The position numbers and the translations under genes are program-made. Shown here one piece after another: positions 42,901-51,494 of a DNA stretch of 64,000 nucleotides. This stretch comes from Pectinatus haikarae (GTDB lineage Bacteria; Bacillota; Negativicutes; Selenomonadales; Selenomonadaceae): the NCBI RefSeq assembly GCF_030813505.1, contig NZ_JAUSUE010000012.1. One strand, 5' to 3'. Under the pieces are notes generated by a model. The model did not search any database. It worked only from the letters and a program-made list of their open reading frames with translations, and had not been told where the DNA came from. How positions within the stretch are numbered: the stretch's first letter is position 1; each line of letters begins with the position of its first letter.

Positions 42901-43696
42901 CAGCTTTTTCACTGTTTGTTGTCTGAATAAGCGGGCTGCTGCCAAGTTCGAGACTTACCGACTGATCAATAGGATTATTGTTAAAAAATGATATAGAATC
43001 CTGATCATTCGTGCCGAGCTTTGTCTCGATCTGGACATCAGTATAATTGCCAATATCATTATTTCCGATGCGGATATTTTTTATTTCATCAACAGGTCCT
43101 ATTCCACCGCAAAGAAGCAAATTAAGATATTGCTGGCTGTTTACAGTTTCAACATGCTGCGTAAGAACCTGTGCCTGCGGAATGCATTCGCCGAAGGTTA
43201 TGCCCATGACATTTCCTTCTGCCGCCGTAGGCGTTGGGATATCCCAACCATATGTTTGAGTAGTGTCGCTGTTATTTATTGTTGCGGCTGCCGATTTCTG
43301 CGGGAAAACTGAATTTATTAATCTGCCGCCCAGATACATAACGGCACCAGACGCTAAAATTGCGCCTAAATGTCCAGCAGCAAAAAAGCCAACGTTACCA
43401 ACGGCCCAACCACCAGCAGCTATATTGCCTGTATAAGCGATAAGTGCAATAGTTGCCACGTAGCCTAATATTTTGCCGAGTCCGCCGCCCCCGCCGATAT
43501 GCTGAGTAACTATGATCTGGGTATTATCTTTTATTATTTTACGCTTTTCCGGCTGCTTTATAAGCTCTCCATTAACGACAAAAATATCTGCATCAGGATA
43601 ATATTCTTTTACCGTTTTTCCTGCAACAAATTCTTCCCGTCGTATTGCTTTGAAATGCGGTTCAAAGGGATTTTTGACAATTATTATTTCTATCAT
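39992..43696 (-). CDS. Tail tip protein, lambda J-like
   Basis: 1,234 residues, the central hub of the tail tip. The N-terminus starts with a beta-grasp-like segment (V-K-E-Y-Y-P-D-A-D-I-F-V-V-N-G). A glycine-rich hydrophobic stretch near residues 70-135 follows, then the J-type body. Fibronectin-III-like repeats lie at about 790-1000. The C-terminal part (D-I-D-V-P-D-T-E onward) probably carries fibre contacts. The start is ATG 43696, overlapping the stop of the NlpC/P60 gene (ATGA). Host range is likely determined here and in the collar protein. Confidence 0.87.
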   Translation of the reverse strand: MIEIIIVKNPFEPHFKAIRREEFVAGKTVKEYYPDADIFVVNGELIKQPEKRKIIKDNTQIIVTQHIGGGGGLGKILGYVATIALIAYTGNIAAGGWAVGNVGFFAAGHLGAILASGAVMYLGGRLINSVFPQKSAAATINNSDTTQTYGWDIPTPTAAEGNVMGITFGECIPQAQVLTQHVETVNSQQYLNLLLCGGIGPVDEIKNIRIGNNDIGNYTDVQIETKLGTNDQDSISFFNNNPIDQSVSLELGSSPLIQTTNSEKAVSLEVTMEWSGGLFKINDDGSYTSTTVTIALMYRQKGTTAWNSWNASWSITAAQSSLVAQSIRIDGLPEAQYEIRAEMISRDTSSRASTITRWALLTSYENGKYCRQGKVLVALRILATNQLSGGVPSVNWRQVRNNVWVFNPDSGVYEQRSAKNPIWAAYDILHQCYYLKNINTGSYEYVVEGIDKSRLIKYWDQWVDAAAYADEMILNNDGEQEKRFEFDAFFDTSEKRITQAQKAATVGHATILSHGNDIGIVVDKPGTVCQIFGEGRTTVSSVKGSFTSLDERAKEINVTYNDIDNDFKNTQFLTRSQTWNDSDQDNTTDLTLFGVARRSQAWREAIRSLATNERQLQDIEFSADINAMVSEFGDIIGFNHAVSQIGIASGRIVAVSDNTIQLDKEITLSSALLYEIIIQRYDDTIVKKSIVSQDATTNLLEIQVPFSSDEKPQQYDVYCLGETEKAVKPFRVINISRDGDQLCNIKAVEYDEAVYSDSLDYSKYPVIDYTPPNSQPEVDSLSAAEETYMQRDGTTISNINVSWSLQRGQSVDEFVVGLSENGVSYQTAKTTNDMKCIIENVKTYITYYVHVYTVKDGIVSKGQTVSVYITGKDAPPQDISKLYIIQSGEYLTASIIENDDPDINYYELRTGVTWTTSTIVGTFTGNSYKFEALNEGTQTFWIKAVDNSGNYSLNATKATVNVINLPTKNIIFQRTENLADWNITNMYMDQFGALNAFSDSVPIGSLEFFSDIFKQLSFSKICTAYVPIIDLGPNIVDTACFWIDQWGVLYVKSNETIETLAKFGDMFGNGPWTPIDVKYLASTFMSIKLKSNAGDDIVITQDYRTSVDGKAWSDWISSTHRQFYGRYIQIRLAGQSLSGLNQLKISGAETDIDVPDTEEIIENIEVPAAIKHISFKQKFFTVPSSVALFTSDLNSKQATWRMSNLDADGFDLEILDDSGNNMAGMLIRADIRGY

Positions 43697-44076
43697 CGCA
43701 ACCACCCCGGAACATAGAAACCGGCTATATGGGATTGCCATTTCGGCAATCGATCGATAACAACACCAGTTCTGCGGTATGCATGGATAAATTTATTATT
43801 ATCAATACATACTCCAACATGATCTGCCCAGCCGCCACAGACAAGCTTTATGACAACAAGTGCATATTCTTCCGGCTTATTTAATTTTTTCCACAGCGGT
43901 TTATTTTTCGTCAGGGCATCGGTTATTCGGTTTGTGGCCATTGCCGATATATTAAATTCCGGCAGGTCTATACCTTTGCGATAATATATTTCTTTTGCCA
44001 GTCCCCAGCAGTCAAGGCCCGTTTTATCCCGCCCGCCGTCTTTAAATGGTATGCCGATAAGATCATCATACTGCAT
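43693..44076 (-). CDS. Tail assembly protein with NlpC/P60 peptidase domain, lambda K-like
   Basis: 127 residues that are almost wholly an NlpC/P60 domain. The nucleophile lies in G-L-D-C-W-G-L and the histidine in W-A-D-H-V-G-V, with a third polar residue in F-I-H-A-Y. Lambda K has the same domain plus a JAB domain, which is missing here. It trims peptidoglycan or processes the tail tip. AGGAGGG precedes the ATG. Confidence 0.88.
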   Translation of the reverse strand: MQYDDLIGIPFKDGGRDKTGLDCWGLAKEIYYRKGIDLPEFNISAMATNRITDALTKNKPLWKKLNKPEEYALVVIKLVCGGWADHVGVCIDNNKFIHAYRRTGVVIDRLPKWQSHIAGFYVPGWLR

Positions 44077-44087
44077 TATTATCCCTC

Positions 44088-44678
44088 CTAGCTGCCACTT
44101 TCAACACCCGGCTCTCCGCCAAAACGTGACGCAATCCTGCATGTCGACAGAGTGCCATTGCAAGCGCTTGCCGACCCAGCATAACCACAACGCACGGATT
44201 TAAACTTCCAGCGACAAAAATCACGATTATATTTGTTCGGCGGATACTGCCATGCAAAATCCTTGTCGCTGGTCAGAGCGAATGTTACCCAGTTTTCATC
44301 ATACTGCGTCATATTATTGCTCAAAGTGATTGAAAACTCCGGCGTAGTATTGCCTAAATGAGCTGCATGAATAATATATATAGTTACTGTTGCATCAACA
44401 AAGCCGCCGTATTTTTGAATGTATGTCTGTATGACACCGCTGATATTGCTTACTTTAAGGTTAAGAGAGGGAACTTCTTTGCCATCCTGCGTTATGCTGT
44501 CTATCTCGATTGGGAACTTATACCATGCCTGGCCGTTCCAGCTGACGTCTTCAGTATTGCGTGCAAGCCTGATCGGCTCTGTCAGTGAACTATGCTCAAC
44601 CTGTACCAGCAGCAAAAAAGGCATATCGTTGGCGAGTTTGTTTTTTTCTATTATGCCGGCAAGTGACCATATCTGCAT
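44088..44678 (-). CDS. Tail tip protein, lambda L-like with four cysteines
   Basis: 196 residues. The C-terminal third has four cysteines, in D-F-C-R-W, V-R-C-G-Y, A-C-N-G and T-C-R. Lambda L, at the same place in the M-L-K-J order, binds a [4Fe-4S] cluster with four such cysteines, so the same is inferred here. AGAGGTG precedes the ATG. Confidence 0.85.
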   Translation of the reverse strand: MQIWSLAGIIEKNKLANDMPFLLLVQVEHSSLTEPIRLARNTEDVSWNGQAWYKFPIEIDSITQDGKEVPSLNLKVSNISGVIQTYIQKYGGFVDATVTIYIIHAAHLGNTTPEFSITLSNNMTQYDENWVTFALTSDKDFAWQYPPNKYNRDFCRWKFKSVRCGYAGSASACNGTLSTCRIASRFGGEPGVESGS

Positions 44679-44681
44679 TTT

Positions 44682-45041
44682 TTACACCTCTTCGAATTTA
44701 AGCGTCCCCTGCCAGCCGGCGGGGTGATTATGCTGAAAAGAAAAATCTCCCGAAAATCTTACAACGTAGGATTGCCCGTCAATCGGATTTATCCACGAAA
44801 AAGAAGCAAACTTCCCGACCTGTTGCCAAAAAGCTTTTAATAACACATAATCATCATCGGATAAAGCTACCCATGAAAAAGACCACGTACTTATCATTTT
44901 TGTTGTACGCGGCCTTGTTATTTTATAATTTGCATCAGTAGTCGTGCTGATCGTGCTGTCTGCCATGCTTTCGGTAAAGCTTTCGCTGCAATTAGATGCA
45001 GATGATATATTAGGCGCGGCTATTTCAGGAAAAGTATTCAT
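44682..45041 (-). CDS. Minor tail protein, lambda M-like
   Basis: 119 residues. The segment D-D-D-Y-V-L-L-K-A-F-W, followed by F-S-W-I-N-P and W-Q-G-T-L-K-F-E-E, fits the phage minor tail M family that caps the tape measure. GAGGTGAT precedes the ATG. It lies between the tape measure and L-like genes. Confidence 0.8.
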   Translation of the reverse strand: MNTFPEIAAPNISSASNCSESFTESMADSTISTTTDANYKITRPRTTKMISTWSFSWVALSDDDYVLLKAFWQQVGKFASFSWINPIDGQSYVVRFSGDFSFQHNHPAGWQGTLKFEEV

Positions 45042-45045
45042 TTTA

Positions 45046-48000
45046 TCACCTCGATGACAGCAGCGTTTTCAGACTGCTCGCTGAATTATTTACGTTTCGC
45101 TGCACACCATCAACAACGAAATTCAAAACTGTTTTTTGCAGGCTGTCGTCATAAGAACTGCTTTGCATCTGCACGTTTGAATTTGTATTATTGACGATAT
45201 TTACCTGTACACCGCCCCCGCCGCCAATTAATCCATTACTGGGAAGCGGCACAACAGCTTCGCTTACGCCCGGTTTTTCTCCAATTAAAGCCAGCGTCGG
45301 GGCAGACACTATACCACCATTTGCCAACGCAGGAACAGAGGTCATAAGGTCGGTCATGTCTTCCGGGTTAGTGACATCTGTTGTCCACGATGCTGACATA
45401 GCTGTTGATACACCGAAAGCTGTTGATACCACTCCCAGCAGTGAGTTCGTTATTTGTGCCGAAGCTCTTTGTGCCACTATGTTTGCAATGGCATTAAGAA
45501 CTGATTTCTCGAAATCATGAACAACATCTATTGCTGAATGAGTACCAGTTATAAAATCTGACATAGACGATGACATCGAACTGTAAAATGAACTTGCTGA
45601 ACTCGCTAAATTATTGTAAATAGAACTGTGAGCATCATCCCAAAGTGTTACATATTCTTTAGCAAGAGCTTTTTGTCCATCAATATCAAGATCATTTTTT
45701 TCTGCCTGCGGATTATTTGTAAGTTCTTCAATTATTTTCCTGTAATCGCCTTCATCCTCAAGCGCCTGCATCCTTTTTTCATGTGACTGCTTGATTGCTT
45801 CATCGTATTTTTTCTGAGCTGCTAAAAGTTGAGCATTTGCCCATTCTTCGACAGCGACTTTAGCAACCGCATCATTCTGATCTTCGGCTATTGCTTTTAA
45901 TTTTTCTTTACGCTCATCTGCCAATTTACGTAGTGCCGTTTGATATTCGACATCGGCGGCAGCAGCATAATCATCGTTTACGGCAGCCAATGTGCTTTTA
46001 GTATCTTCTTTGACTTCGGACCATGATTTTTTCCAGGCATCAACGACCTTTGTTTTCATTACGGTTTCATACTCATTGAGTTCTGTCTTCAGACCGTCGA
46101 CATTTACACCTGCGGCCTGCAGCTTTGCTATTTCACCACTTTTTTGCGCTACGTCTGCAACAACTTTACTCATGCCCTGCTGATAAGTCGTTGCGGTTTC
46201 GCCATAAATTCCCTCCTGCATAGAATTCATTAGTGACGTTGCTTCCTGCTGTGCCTTTTTTAAATCTTCAAGCTTTTTTTGAATATTTTGCTGATTATTT
46301 TTTTCTGTCCCGTTGGCAAAGTACGTTGACGATGAATTATAAAGCCCCATTACTTTTGCAACATAATTTTGCGTTTCTTCGTAAGGAGGAACATCTCCAT
46401 ATTTTTCAACAGCACCGCCGCCGGCATTATATCCTGCCGCTGCTAATCTGTAATCACCATATTTTTGATACAGACCTGCTGCATACTGCGCTGAACCCAT
46501 TATGTTTTCATCTGGATCATATGGATTAGAGACTCCAAGGCCTGCCGCAGTGTCCGGCATTAGCTGCCCGAGTCCTATTGCACCCGCTGATGATACAGCG
46601 TTTTGATCTCCGTTACTTTCCGTTAAAATTATTGATGCTAAAAAATTAGGATCGATGCCATATGTATTTGCCGCATATTCAATTTCATTTGCATATGGCT
46701 TTAATTGGTCAGTTTCAAGCAGCGAATAATGTAAAACCTCAGGTGCTTTTTGCTTTTTTTCTTTTGGAGTTTTTTCACCAATATTGTTAATATCTGCAAA
46801 TTGCGATGCCAGTGCTTGCTGTTGAGCATCTATGTCAGCCTGCTTTCTTTCTGCCTCTTGCTGTGCTGCCCACGCTTTGCCTTGATCAGTATCAAGCCAT
46901 CTTTCCCCAGCCGCCTGGTCAAGCTGAGAAACTGTATCTTCATCCGTCACCTCTACAGTTTTTTGTGCATTTGCAGTATAACCGCCTGTTTTAGGATCAT
47001 AAACCGTATAGCCGGCATCGTTGTCATCTTCCTGTGTAGTCCACGAATTTGTATCCTTATTCCAGAAATATTTTTTATCATTGAGATCATAAGTATTATT
47101 GCGATTTTCCGTATCTTTTTGTTGTTTCCATTCATACATTTTGTAGATAGCATAACCAATTGCGGCAGCTACGCCTAACCAGCCGCCGGCTAACGCCCAT
47201 ACTAATGATGTCAGTCTTGTAACAGCTGTTGCAGCACTGTCTGTTGCCACAACGGTTTTTGTCCCGGCAGCAACAGCCGCATCACCTGCAAGCGCCGTTT
47301 TTGCACCTAAAGCTTCCTGTTCTATAGCTGCTGCCTGAGTAGCGGCTGTGCTTTCCGTCTGTGCCGCTACTGCCTTTTCTCCTGCGGCTATTGCCTGTAT
47401 TCCTACCAGATCAATTGATTCGCCTAATTCCACCTCAACTATTCTTGCCGCTTCAGCTGATTCTGCTATAGCTGCATTGGCTTCAACTGCAGCTGCAGAG
47501 GCAATTTTTGCGGAATCCGCCTTTACTGCTTCTGATTCAGCAACACGTTCATTTGCACTGATAACAAGGTTTGCACTTTCAGCTGTCCCCGCGTTGACCG
47601 CAGCTACTTTTGCCGCGGCTTCAGTAGCGGCGATCTGAACGCTCGCAAATCCTGCTGTCTGTTTTTCTGCACTTGCAGCATTTTCAGTATTCATCGCCTG
47701 ATAAGCTGCAGTCATATCAGTTGTTATTTTTTCAGCCATGATGGCAGTTCTCTGCTCTATCTCAACGCAACTTTTGGTAACCAGAGCCGCTTTTTCTTCC
47801 TCTGATATCTGCATCGCCATGACCGTTTGCTGCATAGTTTTCTTTTCTTTTTCAGCAGCCTGATCAAGTAAGCGTGTGCGTTTATCAATACTTTTTTGCT
47901 GAGATGCACTTATTACCGCGTCACCTGCCACACTGGTACCAGTAGATGCAGGTTTTGTCTGCGCCCAGACATCTGATACCTTGCTGCTTATTGAGCTGAC

Positions 48001-48882
48001 AGCCTGGAATGTTTTATAGATGGCAACAAGTTCCAGTAAGTCTTTTGATAAATCAATAATCTCTGTTTTATTTGCTGCAACATATTTCGCCGTTTCAGCC
48101 AATCCCGCAATAATTGGGGGAAATAATTCTGCTGCAATCGGTGCGAATACAGCTCCGCCAACAAGCTCTAACTGTCCTGCCTGCATTTTGAGTACGTCCA
48201 ACTGCTGCGATATCTTGTGCATCTGCTCAACATCAAGACCTATCCCCTTTACCTTTGCAGCATTTTCAGCCGCTTCGGTATAGTTTTGCAGAGTTTTCGT
48301 AAGTGTCATACCACGAACACCAAGGGTGTTCATGATAAATTCCTGCCCGTATCCTGCATCGCTGGCAAGTTTATAGCCCTGTGCAAGATTTTTAAGCTGC
48401 TCATTGAGCGGCAGGAGCTTGCCGCTTGAATCCTGCATTGACACACCAACGGCTTTTAAAGTAGCCTGCGCCTTTTTCCCTTCTGTACTGTTAGATACAA
48501 GATTTTTATCAAAACGCAGGAAAGCGCTTGCTGCTGTCTGAACGTCAGCACCGGTAAGTTTCAATATCCTTGACATTTCAACAGCTTCGGCATTTGTTAT
48601 ATGCAGTCTGTTGGACAATTGATAGACATTTTCTCCTGCATCGACTGCACTTTGTACTATACTTGATAAGCCAAAACCACCTGCGGTAACTGCCGCAAGT
48701 CCGGCAAATTTTGTTATAAGTGCACTGACGCTGCTCGTAGTTCCGGTTAGCGCATTTTGCATTTCATTGACAGGATTGACATTAAAGGCTTGTTTTATTT
48801 CCGTCTGGGATTTATCAAGTTCTTTTGACAGTCCAGACGAATCAGCGCCTATTTTTACCATCAGTTCGGATATTACTGACAT
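45046..48882 (-). CDS. Tape measure protein with lytic transglycosylase domain
   Basis: 1,278 residues that set tail length. The N-terminal part is helical (residues 1-300, with the G-F-G-L-S-S-I hydrophobic segment). An Ala/Glu/Lys-rich coiled region spans about 330-540, followed by a membrane-like stretch (L-A-G-G-W-L-G-V-A-A-A-I-G). A soluble lytic transglycosylase domain lies at about 770-890, with catalytic Glu in L-T-E-S-N-G and then G-L-G-Q-L-M-P-D-T-A. That domain likely opens the wall during DNA injection. GGAAATAA precedes the ATG. Confidence 0.92.
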   Translation of the reverse strand: MSVISELMVKIGADSSGLSKELDKSQTEIKQAFNVNPVNEMQNALTGTTSSVSALITKFAGLAAVTAGGFGLSSIVQSAVDAGENVYQLSNRLHITNAEAVEMSRILKLTGADVQTAASAFLRFDKNLVSNSTEGKKAQATLKAVGVSMQDSSGKLLPLNEQLKNLAQGYKLASDAGYGQEFIMNTLGVRGMTLTKTLQNYTEAAENAAKVKGIGLDVEQMHKISQQLDVLKMQAGQLELVGGAVFAPIAAELFPPIIAGLAETAKYVAANKTEIIDLSKDLLELVAIYKTFQAVSSISSKVSDVWAQTKPASTGTSVAGDAVISASQQKSIDKRTRLLDQAAEKEKKTMQQTVMAMQISEEEKAALVTKSCVEIEQRTAIMAEKITTDMTAAYQAMNTENAASAEKQTAGFASVQIAATEAAAKVAAVNAGTAESANLVISANERVAESEAVKADSAKIASAAAVEANAAIAESAEAARIVEVELGESIDLVGIQAIAAGEKAVAAQTESTAATQAAAIEQEALGAKTALAGDAAVAAGTKTVVATDSAATAVTRLTSLVWALAGGWLGVAAAIGYAIYKMYEWKQQKDTENRNNTYDLNDKKYFWNKDTNSWTTQEDDNDAGYTVYDPKTGGYTANAQKTVEVTDEDTVSQLDQAAGERWLDTDQGKAWAAQQEAERKQADIDAQQQALASQFADINNIGEKTPKEKKQKAPEVLHYSLLETDQLKPYANEIEYAANTYGIDPNFLASIILTESNGDQNAVSSAGAIGLGQLMPDTAAGLGVSNPYDPDENIMGSAQYAAGLYQKYGDYRLAAAGYNAGGGAVEKYGDVPPYEETQNYVAKVMGLYNSSSTYFANGTEKNNQQNIQKKLEDLKKAQQEATSLMNSMQEGIYGETATTYQQGMSKVVADVAQKSGEIAKLQAAGVNVDGLKTELNEYETVMKTKVVDAWKKSWSEVKEDTKSTLAAVNDDYAAAADVEYQTALRKLADERKEKLKAIAEDQNDAVAKVAVEEWANAQLLAAQKKYDEAIKQSHEKRMQALEDEGDYRKIIEELTNNPQAEKNDLDIDGQKALAKEYVTLWDDAHSSIYNNLASSASSFYSSMSSSMSDFITGTHSAIDVVHDFEKSVLNAIANIVAQRASAQITNSLLGVVSTAFGVSTAMSASWTTDVTNPEDMTDLMTSVPALANGGIVSAPTLALIGEKPGVSEAVVPLPSNGLIGGGGGVQVNIVNNTNSNVQMQSSSYDDSLQKTVLNFVVDGVQRNVNNSASSLKTLLSSR

Positions 48883-48884
48883 AT

Positions 48885-49205
48885 TTATTTCCTTTCCGGC
48901 TCCCGCAGACCAAATTCTTTTAGCAGAATGTTTCTGTCTTCAGCAGCCTTTTTTAATTGATCTTCTTTACTCTCATGAAGCGGTTTCATTATTTGCTGCA
49001 CCGTTACCGGTTCTTTCAGGTGCGGAGCAATAAGCCATGAGGTAAAATATGCACGTTTGAAATCATTTTCTTTTTCTCTTGCCTCATATCCATCAATAAG
49101 CTTATAAAATTCATGCGGCTGCAAGTTTTCGAATTGAGTCGGCAATAAATTAAGCGGTCCGTATGCTATTCTTTCAGACCGCTCAATCCAATGTGCAAAT
49201 GATCT
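48885..49205 (-). CDS. Tail assembly chaperone, frameshift (GT-like) extension
   Basis: This frame is open from 49205 through to 48885 but lacks a good start. A TTG at 49145 has no clear ribosome site. Read in the -1 frame from the AAAAAA slip site at the end of the upstream gene, it continues I-R-S-F-A-H-W-I-E-R-S-E-R-I-A-Y-G, then P-T-Q-F-E-N-L and E-F-Y-K-L-I-D-G-Y. That matches the second chaperone of siphophages, made only as a G-T fusion. It lies directly before the tape measure, as expected. Confidence 0.82.
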   Translation of the reverse strand, partial: RSFAHWIERSERIAYGPLNLLPTQFENLQPHEFYKLIDGYEAREKENDFKRAYFTSWLIAPHLKEPVTVQQIMKPLHESKEDQLKKAAEDRNILLKEFGLREPERK

Positions 49206-49585
49206 TATTTTTTGCTCTCGTACACCACTTCCGGGGGCGTTTCCTTCACCCCCGGAATAAAAAGCCCGGTTTCATTTATTGCTGTGATTATTTTTGCATT
49301 CAGGCGATCAAGTGTACCACCGTTGTCACAAAATTCCTGAATAATATCATAGGCTTGTTCTATGTCTATCCCTTTATCGTCCACAATGCCGTTTTGCAGT
49401 GCCGCAGTGGTGACATTGATATCAAGCTGCTGTACTAATCCCCTCGGACCTGCTGCAAACAAAGATGTGATTGATTTACCTATTGCCCTTTCCATTCTTG
49501 CAAGCGATTTTATATTAAAACATAGCTCATATTTTTTGATTGGCTTATCGGCTTTACCGATTACAATATCTACACTGTTTTTCAT
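49205..49585 (-). CDS. Tail assembly chaperone, G-like
   Basis: 126 residues. The helical body (S-L-A-R-M-E-R-A-I-G, then I-E-Q-A-Y-D-I-I-Q-E-F-C) fits the first tail chaperone of Firmicute siphophages, which coats the tape measure during tail assembly. AGAGGAAT precedes the ATG. The gene ends in AGC-AAA-AAA-TAA, a slippery run at the stop codon (A-run at 49208-49213 on the plus strand as T), allowing a -1 shift into the downstream frame. Confidence 0.82.
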   Translation of the reverse strand: MKNSVDIVIGKADKPIKKYELCFNIKSLARMERAIGKSITSLFAAGPRGLVQQLDINVTTAALQNGIVDDKGIDIEQAYDIIQEFCDNGGTLDRLNAKIITAINETGLFIPGVKETPPEVVYESKK

Positions 49586-49601
49586 TATTTATTCCTCTTT
49601 T

Positions 49602-50324
49602 TTATGCACTTATAGTAATAGTTAAGGTAAATGCCGTGGTGTCAGTAGCCACGGCAAGAACTACATCACCGTTGCTTTGTGCATCGAGATAAGACTGCTT
49701 AATTGTCAGCGTGCCGCTGCTATAGCTGTAATCAGTGCCAGCCGTAAGTGTAGTGCTGCCGTTTTTAACAGTGCTTACCGCTGTTGTCGACGGTGAAATA
49801 GTAAACACAGCATCAGCAGGAGCAGCTTTGCTAAATGCAGCGGTTGTTTTATCAATAGTCGCTGCCGTGATAAGTTCAGAGATCGGTCCGTTGCCTTCGA
49901 GTGTTATTTTCACTGTGCCTATCGCATCATGGGCATTGTCGTCATTGTACTCAGTGATATAGGCCCAGCCTGTACGGTAAGAACCATTTTTATAAGCAAT
50001 TTTTACATGCGCTTGTTTATCATTTATAAAGCAGTAATCGATCATCTGTAAGGCTTCATCACTCATGATCTGCAAGCCGCTGTAGTCTATCGACCAGCTT
50101 TTGAGTCCCGGCACGGTTGAACCCCAGCCGCCGGAGGTTTTATGCGATGCGTCAAGTGTATTTGCTTTTCTGCTAAGTGGAGTGTTCCTCTGCCCGCCAA
50201 TGATAAGCCAATCGGGAACATCAACAGCTCCCTTGTTCAAATAGAGCAGTGTATCTTTGCCTGCCTCGGCTACGGATACGTTCGGGTTATCCGGTAAATT
50301 ATTCAATTCCTGATCTGTTAACAT
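49602..50324 (-). CDS. Major tail protein with an Ig-like X2 domain
   Basis: 240 residues. The first about 160 form the tube protein (TP901-1/phi13-type: W-G-S-T-V-P-G-L-K-S-W-S, later A-I-G-T-V-K-I-T-L-E-G). The C-terminal 75 residues read like an X2/Ig-like domain (F-S-K-A-A-P-A-D-A-V-F-T-I, then G-T-D-Y-S-Y-S-S-G-T-L-T-I), which would decorate the outside of the tail tube and may bind sugars. Confidence 0.88.
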   Translation of the reverse strand: MLTDQELNNLPDNPNVSVAEAGKDTLLYLNKGAVDVPDWLIIGGQRNTPLSRKANTLDASHKTSGGWGSTVPGLKSWSIDYSGLQIMSDEALQMIDYCFINDKQAHVKIAYKNGSYRTGWAYITEYNDDNAHDAIGTVKITLEGNGPISELITAATIDKTTAAFSKAAPADAVFTISPSTTAVSTVKNGSTTLTAGTDYSYSSGTLTIKQSYLDAQSNGDVVLAVATDTTAFTLTITISA

Positions 50325-50338
50325 ATTTTTTCCTCATT

Positions 50339-50740
50339 TCATTTCTTTTGCAATTTAAAGATCGCCGTTAGTACGCCATGATATCCATACGTCTCTTCCG
50401 GGAATGTTTCAACAAAATCAACATCGCAGTCAATAACGGTATAACCTTCTACTTCAAGTTCCCGTCCTTTTGCTGTGATAAGCACCGATACATCATTCAG
50501 AATACTATTTACAACTTCCTTGTCATTATTGCCGGCCCATATATCTATCTGCATTGATGCATTCCAGATTACGGCATTTTTTACGCCGGCATTTTTGAAG
50601 TTTATCGCACCTATTGTCATATACGGTAATGACGTTTTTTCCGACACATTACCATATATAGGCTTATCCTGTCCTGTTTTGATAAGGGCAAACACCGCTT
50701 TTTGCAACGGCACAAGCGGTATATCCTTAATAATAATCAT
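50339..50740 (-). CDS. Tail completion protein, DUF3168-like
   Basis: 133 residues. The order P-Y-M-T-I-G, then Q-I-D-I-W-A and the C-terminal strand G-V-L-T-A-I-F-K fits DUF3168-type tail terminator proteins that cap the tail where it meets the head. Its ATG overlaps the upstream gene's stop (ATGA). Confidence 0.78.
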   Translation of the reverse strand: MIIIKDIPLVPLQKAVFALIKTGQDKPIYGNVSEKTSLPYMTIGAINFKNAGVKNAVIWNASMQIDIWAGNNDKEVVNSILNDVSVLITAKGRELEVEGYTVIDCDVDFVETFPEETYGYHGVLTAIFKLQKK

Positions 50741-51177
50741 TGCAGTACCTTCTTAATGCTTTCCTCAATGCCCGGACGTTCTTTATCCATTGCCGGACGC
50801 AGGAAAGGTTTTTTCGGCATTGCCCCATTATTTATATAGCCCCTTACAAAACGGCCGTTTATCAGCATTGCCTTTCGTCGTACTGGATATACAAGACGTT
50901 TTCTACTGCCAAACTCGACAAGATGTGAATGCGGTGCAGTAGATTTTACAACACCGCTTGCATAGCTGTAATTGGTATTCGTTTCCATTTTGATGCCCTT
51001 TTTCAGATTACCTGTTGCCGACATTGGGGCATTTCTGATCGCCTGTTCAAAAACCGCGGTAGTTCCATTTTTAATGGCTGCTTTGATTTTTCCCTGCGTT
51101 GCGATATCGTATTTTTCAATCTGAGCTGTTGCCTTAAATACACCTTCTTCGATATTAGCATATATAAATCGCGGCAT
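50737..51177 (-). CDS. HK97 gp10-family head-tail protein
   Basis: 146 residues. The segment A-P-H-S-H-L-V-E-F-G-S, then P-K-K-P-F-L-R-P-A and a basic middle are typical of the HK97 gp10 family of neck proteins. Its start lies one base from the upstream gene's end, so the neck genes are tightly coupled. Confidence 0.85.
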   Translation of the reverse strand: MPRFIYANIEEGVFKATAQIEKYDIATQGKIKAAIKNGTTAVFEQAIRNAPMSATGNLKKGIKMETNTNYSYASGVVKSTAPHSHLVEFGSRKRLVYPVRRKAMLINGRFVRGYINNGAMPKKPFLRPAMDKERPGIEESIKKVLQ

Positions 51178-51494
51178 TACGGATCGACCTCCTTTGTTGT
51201 CAGTATAATTTCCCCTGGGGTTGATGTATCGACATGCAGCACCTTATAGGTATGCTCACCTTCAATAATTTTCCAGCCTTTTTCAATATTACGGGGACGT
51301 ATGCGCATACCCTGCGTTGTCTCGACTGTTTCACCGCTGCCGATCATTGCCGTTGGAACAATCCTGACTCGTAAAAACTCCGCCCAAATATCACCGTCAG
51401 AGGTAAAGCTTATCGGCTCACCAAAGCCTTCATCTGCTCCGCCCGATACCGGTTTCATAATTTTTATTCTATGCGACATTTTATTTATTTTCAT
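51177..51494 (-). CDS. Phage head closure protein
   Basis: 105 residues from ATG 51494, overlapping the connector stop (ATGA). The beta-rich body with D-I-W-A-E-F-L-R, then I-R-P-R-N-I and H-T-Y-K-V-L-H-V is typical of head closure/stopper proteins of the SPP1 gp16 type. The TTG at 51506 is in frame but forms part of the ribosome site. Confidence 0.8.
   Translation of the reverse strand: MKINKMSHRIKIMKPVSGGADEGFGEPISFTSDGDIWAEFLRVRIVPTAMIGSGETVETTQGMRIRPRNIEKGWKIIEGEHTYKVLHVDTSTPGEIILTTKEVDP

Noticed and set aside
48885..49145. Independent start at TTG 49145 for the second tail chaperone
   Set aside because: There is no ribosome site, and the upstream bridge in the same frame is open to the A-run slip site, which fits a frameshift fusion better.
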